16,477 bases of DNA from CAZFHA01 sp964518595. Lineage in GTDB: Bacteria; Bacillota; Clostridia; Saccharofermentanales; Saccharofermentanaceae. A model generated the notes under the pieces. It ran no database searches. It saw only the letters and a program-made list of their open reading frames with translations, and had not been told where the DNA came from. Of the stretch, positions 14,156 to 16,477 are shown piece by piece. Position 1 is the first letter of the stretch, and the number at the start of each line of letters is the position of its first letter. Location: contig CAZFHA010000034.1 of the NCBI GenBank assembly GCA_964518595.1, positions 1-16,477 of the forward strand, read 5' to 3'. A program made the position numbers and the translations under genes.

Positions 14156-15187
14156 ATGCCAAGTAATCAAATGAGAACAAAAATATCCTACCAACCGGAA
14201 GGTTATCAGTTTAGTATAGAGAATCCGGTAAATAAAGGCGATATAACAGTGTTATGCAGCCGAGAACCGAATTTTTCCCAGTCAAATGTCTGTTATGTTG
14301 GTGCAGAAACAGACTTTTTAGTTGATTCGCTGGAAAAGAACCGGTACTTTTTTCAAATCAAAGAAGAATTAACTTCTACTTCTATAGCTACCAGAGCAAT
14401 TGAATTACCCCTAAGTAATTTTCGTGATTTAGGTGGGTATGAAACCATGGACGGAAGAAAGGTAAAGTGGGGCTATTTGTACCGCTCAGGACACTTACAT
14501 AAACTAACGGAAGAACAATTGCTATTCTTAGACAGAATGGGATTAAAAACTGTCTTTGATCTGCGCAGTCAATCTGAAGTTCAGCGAGAGCCGGATCAAT
14601 TACTTCCAGACTGGGAATATATTAATCAGCCAGCTCTACCCAATTTAGAAGATCATTTAAAAGGTGGGCCAGCTTCAGGTACCAGCTTAGATCCAGTAGA
14701 TGTAATTAAGATGCTAGTGCATCAACCCAACATGAAAGAGGGGATGCAAAATTTTTTAAAGGAGGCTTATCGTTCCATGGCAGAGGATTCCACGGCTTTT
14801 GCCAGCCTTTTTCAGCAGCTTCTAAAGCGACCTTTAGATCCTTTAGTTTTTCATTGTTCCGCTGGAAAAGATCGTACAGGAATAAGTGCAGCACTCATAC
14901 TAATGGCTTTAGGAGTCCCAAAAGAGACAGTGATGCAAGACTATTTGGCCTCTAATTATTATCGCCAAAAAGAAAACCATTATCTTGTTAATAAGATTAA
15001 AGAGCATATAAAAGATAAAGAATTATTAGTCTTATTTTCCTCACTACTGGGTGTTAGTGAAAGTTTGTTTAACACCACTTTTTCTCTAATTGAGAAAAAG
15101 TATAAGAACATAGAAGCCTATTTTGAAAAAGAACTAGCCTTATCGGAAAAAGATCGTCTTGTACTACAGGAGTTATACTTGGAATAA
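14156..15187 (+). CDS. Tyrosine/lipid phosphatase (Y_phosphatase3, LipA-like)
   Basis: This is a cysteine-based phosphatase of the protein tyrosine/phosphoinositide type related to Listeria LipA. The 343-residue protein has an N-terminal beta-rich domain (about 1-78), then the conserved LSNFRDLGGY (86-95) and YLYRSGHL (108-114). FDLRS follows at 134-138. The P-loop HCSAGKDRTG (233-242) carries nucleophile Cys234 and Arg240. The Asp239-Arg240 pair inside the loop is typical of dual tyrosine/lipid phosphatases of this family. No signal peptide is seen, so it is probably cytosolic. The start is supported by AAAAGGAG 8 nt upstream. It is followed by the MgtC-family gene after 36 bp, with which it may be co-transcribed. 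The substrate cannot be told from sequence. Confidence 0.9.
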   Translation: MPSNQMRTKISYQPEGYQFSIENPVNKGDITVLCSREPNFSQSNVCYVGAETDFLVDSLEKNRYFFQIKEELTSTSIATRAIELPLSNFRDLGGYETMDGRKVKWGYLYRSGHLHKLTEEQLLFLDRMGLKTVFDLRSQSEVQREPDQLLPDWEYINQPALPNLEDHLKGGPASGTSLDPVDVIKMLVHQPNMKEGMQNFLKEAYRSMAEDSTAFASLFQQLLKRPLDPLVFHCSAGKDRTGISAALILMALGVPKETVMQDYLASNYYRQKENHYLVNKIKEHIKDKELLVLFSSLLGVSESLFNTTFSLIEKKYKNIEAYFEKELALSEKDRLVLQELYLE

Positions 15188-15223
15188 ATTTATCTGCTTC
15201 TTAGCTTAAGATAGGAGAAAATT

Positions 15224-15919
15224 ATGCTAGATATTGAGTGGCTTAATAATCTAAGAGCTCTAAACTTTGAATCTATGATTATCCGATTAATTATGGCTAT
15301 GCTAATTGGTGGCATCTTAGGCATTGAGCGTGGACGGAAAAATCGACCAGCAGGCCTACGTACCTACATGCTAGTAAGTGTTGGATCGGCTTTAGTCATG
15401 ATGACGAATCAGTATGTCTTTGAATATTTTAAAGTCTCTGATCCAGTACGCTTAGGGGCGCAAGTCATCAGTGGAATTGGCTTTCTAGGTGCCGGTACAA
15501 TCATTATGACCGGTAGAGCTCAAGTTAAAGGTATAACCACTGCTGCGGGACTTTGGACAGCGGCTTGTAGCGGCCTAGCCATAGGCATAGGCTTTTATGA
15601 GGGAGCACTTCTGGGTGGGATCGCCATATATGCCATTATGGTCTTCATGCAGCGGTTTGATGAATATAGTCGCAAAAAATCCCAAAGCCTGGAGTTCTAT
15701 GTAGAACTGGAATTGGGCTCTACTCTGGGACCATTTCTTGATTATATGCGGGGCTTAGATTTCACCATTCTAGATATGCAGATAAATAAAGTAAAAACCT
15801 CTTCCGATATAAGTATGACTGTTTTGGTCTGGACCAGAAGTTTAGTAAAGCGTACCCATGAAGAGATGATTGAAATTTTAAGTAAAGGACCCGGTTGTCA
15901 GTGGTTGGAAGAGATATAA
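15224..15919 (+). CDS. MgtC/SapB family membrane protein
   Basis: A 231-residue integral membrane protein of the MgtC/SapB family. In pathogens MgtC is linked to growth at low magnesium and inhibits the F-type ATPase; many homologues have no known role. The hallmark segments are present: GIERGRKNRPAGLRTYMLV (33-51), RLGAQVISGIGFLGAGTII (76-94), and VKGITTAAGLWTAACSGLA (101-119). About four to five membrane helices fill residues 15-142, followed by a soluble C-terminal domain (about 150-231) of the ACT-like kind seen in longer family members. AGGAG precedes the ATG. It lies 36 bp after the phosphatase gene. The family is certain; transport or regulatory activity is not. Confidence 0.9.
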   Translation: MLDIEWLNNLRALNFESMIIRLIMAMLIGGILGIERGRKNRPAGLRTYMLVSVGSALVMMTNQYVFEYFKVSDPVRLGAQVISGIGFLGAGTIIMTGRAQVKGITTAAGLWTAACSGLAIGIGFYEGALLGGIAIYAIMVFMQRFDEYSRKKSQSLEFYVELELGSTLGPFLDYMRGLDFTILDMQINKVKTSSDISMTVLVWTRSLVKRTHEEMIEILSKGPGCQWLEEI

Positions 15920-16273
15920 TTTGGTAAAAAAAGCACTTAAAGCAACTGTAACACTGTTACAAATCCTTTTATATAAGGAAATTTCCTATAAGACTGAGGA
16001 AATTAATTAAATGACTATGCAATAGGAAAAACATCCTGAACTCCGACTAGAATAAACGCCTAAAGTAACTAGAATGACAGAGTACAAACTAGATATAGAT
16101 TAAAAAAGAAAGCCCCAATTCCTTGTGATAAACTGTTTATTTCAGTGTACAGGGCAAACAAAGTCGCAGGAATTTTGGTGGCTGTAAGTATCCAAGGATT
16201 GCGAACAATTGACAAAACATGTCATTGCCATTAAAATAATCAAGCACATCTTCCTCTGGAAGGTGATTTATAT
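15920..16273. other. Intergenic region between mgtC-like gene and tRNA-Ser
   Basis: About 350 bp without a credible gene. It contains the GTAAC-N3-GTTAC palindrome (15948-15960), a 12-bp palindrome AGGAAATTTCCT near 15975-15986, and possible paired segments at 16117-16174. No clear terminator for the upstream gene and no obvious tRNA promoter are visible. Confidence 0.5.
15948..15960. promoter_or_regulatory. GTAAC-N3-GTTAC palindrome downstream of mgtC-like gene
   Basis: GTAACACTGTTAC, extended to TGTAACACTGTTACA, lies 28 bp after the mgtC-like stop. It shares flanks CT and AA with the site at 9290 and its core with the one inside murT at 1749. Confidence 0.55.
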
Positions 16274-16364
16274 GGAGAGATGGTCGAGTTGGTTTAAGGC
16301 ACCGGTCTTGAAAACCGACGAAGGTGAGAGCCTTCCGTGGGTTCGAATCCCACTCTCTCCGCCA
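16274..16364 (+). tRNA. tRNA-Ser(UGA)
   Basis: A 91-nt class II tRNA with encoded CCA. The acceptor stem GGAGAGA (16274-16280) pairs with TCTCTCC (16354-16360), followed by discriminator G and CCA. The anticodon TGA is at 16309-16311 in loop CTTGAAA. The long variable arm GAAGG / CCTTC identifies serine, and the T-loop GTTCGAATC is normal. The outermost anticodon-stem pair (16302/16318) is a C-A mismatch. It is followed closely by a terminator. Confidence 0.96.
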
Positions 16365-16375
16365 CAAGACCTCCG

Positions 16376-16402
16376 AAAACCCTTGATTTTCAAGGGTTTT
16401 TG
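16376..16402 (+). terminator. Rho-independent terminator of tRNA-Ser
   Basis: The stem AAAACCCTTG / CAAGGGTTTT (10 bp, arms 16376-16385 and 16391-16400) has loop ATTTT and a T-rich end. It lies 11 bp after the tRNA CCA. Confidence 0.88.
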
Positions 16403-16477
16403 GCATTTTAGGGGAACTTTTCCTAAACTGTACCCTATAGAAAGGACAGCATCGGTTTTCAAAACCCTATAAATCTG

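Noticed and set aside
16137..16462. Minus-strand ORFs across the tRNA-Ser with peptides such as EWDSNPRK and ESGIRTHGR
   Set aside because: These are well-known spurious translations of the antisense strand of tRNA-Ser genes, not real proteins.
1..16477. Mobile element, CRISPR array, prophage or defence system
   Set aside because: No transposase, integrase, direct-repeat array or defence gene was seen; the window is core origin-region sequence.

Overview
This window spans a chromosomal replication origin (oriC) of an AT-rich, low-GC Gram-positive bacterium (Bacillota). It is probably a member of the Clostridia: GyrB, DnaA and DnaN read as clostridial, and the wall-related genes (MurT/GatD, sortase) fit a Gram-positive envelope. 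TGA is used as a stop and TGG codes Trp, so the standard bacterial code applies. I cannot name a genus from sequence alone.

Layout. Left arm, minus strand (about 125-4468): gatD, murT and carA form a tight operon ending in a clear terminator, preceded by a sortase gene with its own hairpin. Around 4469-4705 the coding strand switches. Right arm, plus strand: dnaA, an intergenic region with four perfect DnaA boxes and the dnaA terminator, dnaN, recF, remB (DUF370) and gyrB. Next comes an AT-rich gene-free stretch bracketed by two perfect parS sites, then parA-parB, a LipA-type tyrosine/lipid phosphatase, an MgtC/SapB-family membrane protein and tRNA-Ser(UGA). Genes on both sides point away from the origin, so they are co-directional with the replication forks.

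How the parts fit. DnaA binds the TTATCCACA boxes and opens the origin, DnaN is the sliding clamp, RecF acts at stalled forks and gaps, GyrB supplies half of gyrase, and ParA/ParB with the nearby parS sites segregate the new origins. The left-arm operon joins lipid II amidation (MurT/GatD) to the glutaminase subunit of carbamoyl-phosphate synthetase, with no carB in view.

The genes themselves are ordinary; no undescribed multi-gene system is evident. The most unusual signal is a palindrome, GTAAC-N3-GTTAC, found four times (1749, 5217, 9290, 15948), both inside genes and between them. It is far above chance and looks like a site for an unidentified DNA-binding protein. Also notable are a 38-bp perfect palindrome built around the second parS, two perfect DnaA boxes inside murT, a possible carA promoter overlapping the sortase terminator hairpin, and a roughly 60-residue acidic N-terminal extension on GyrB.
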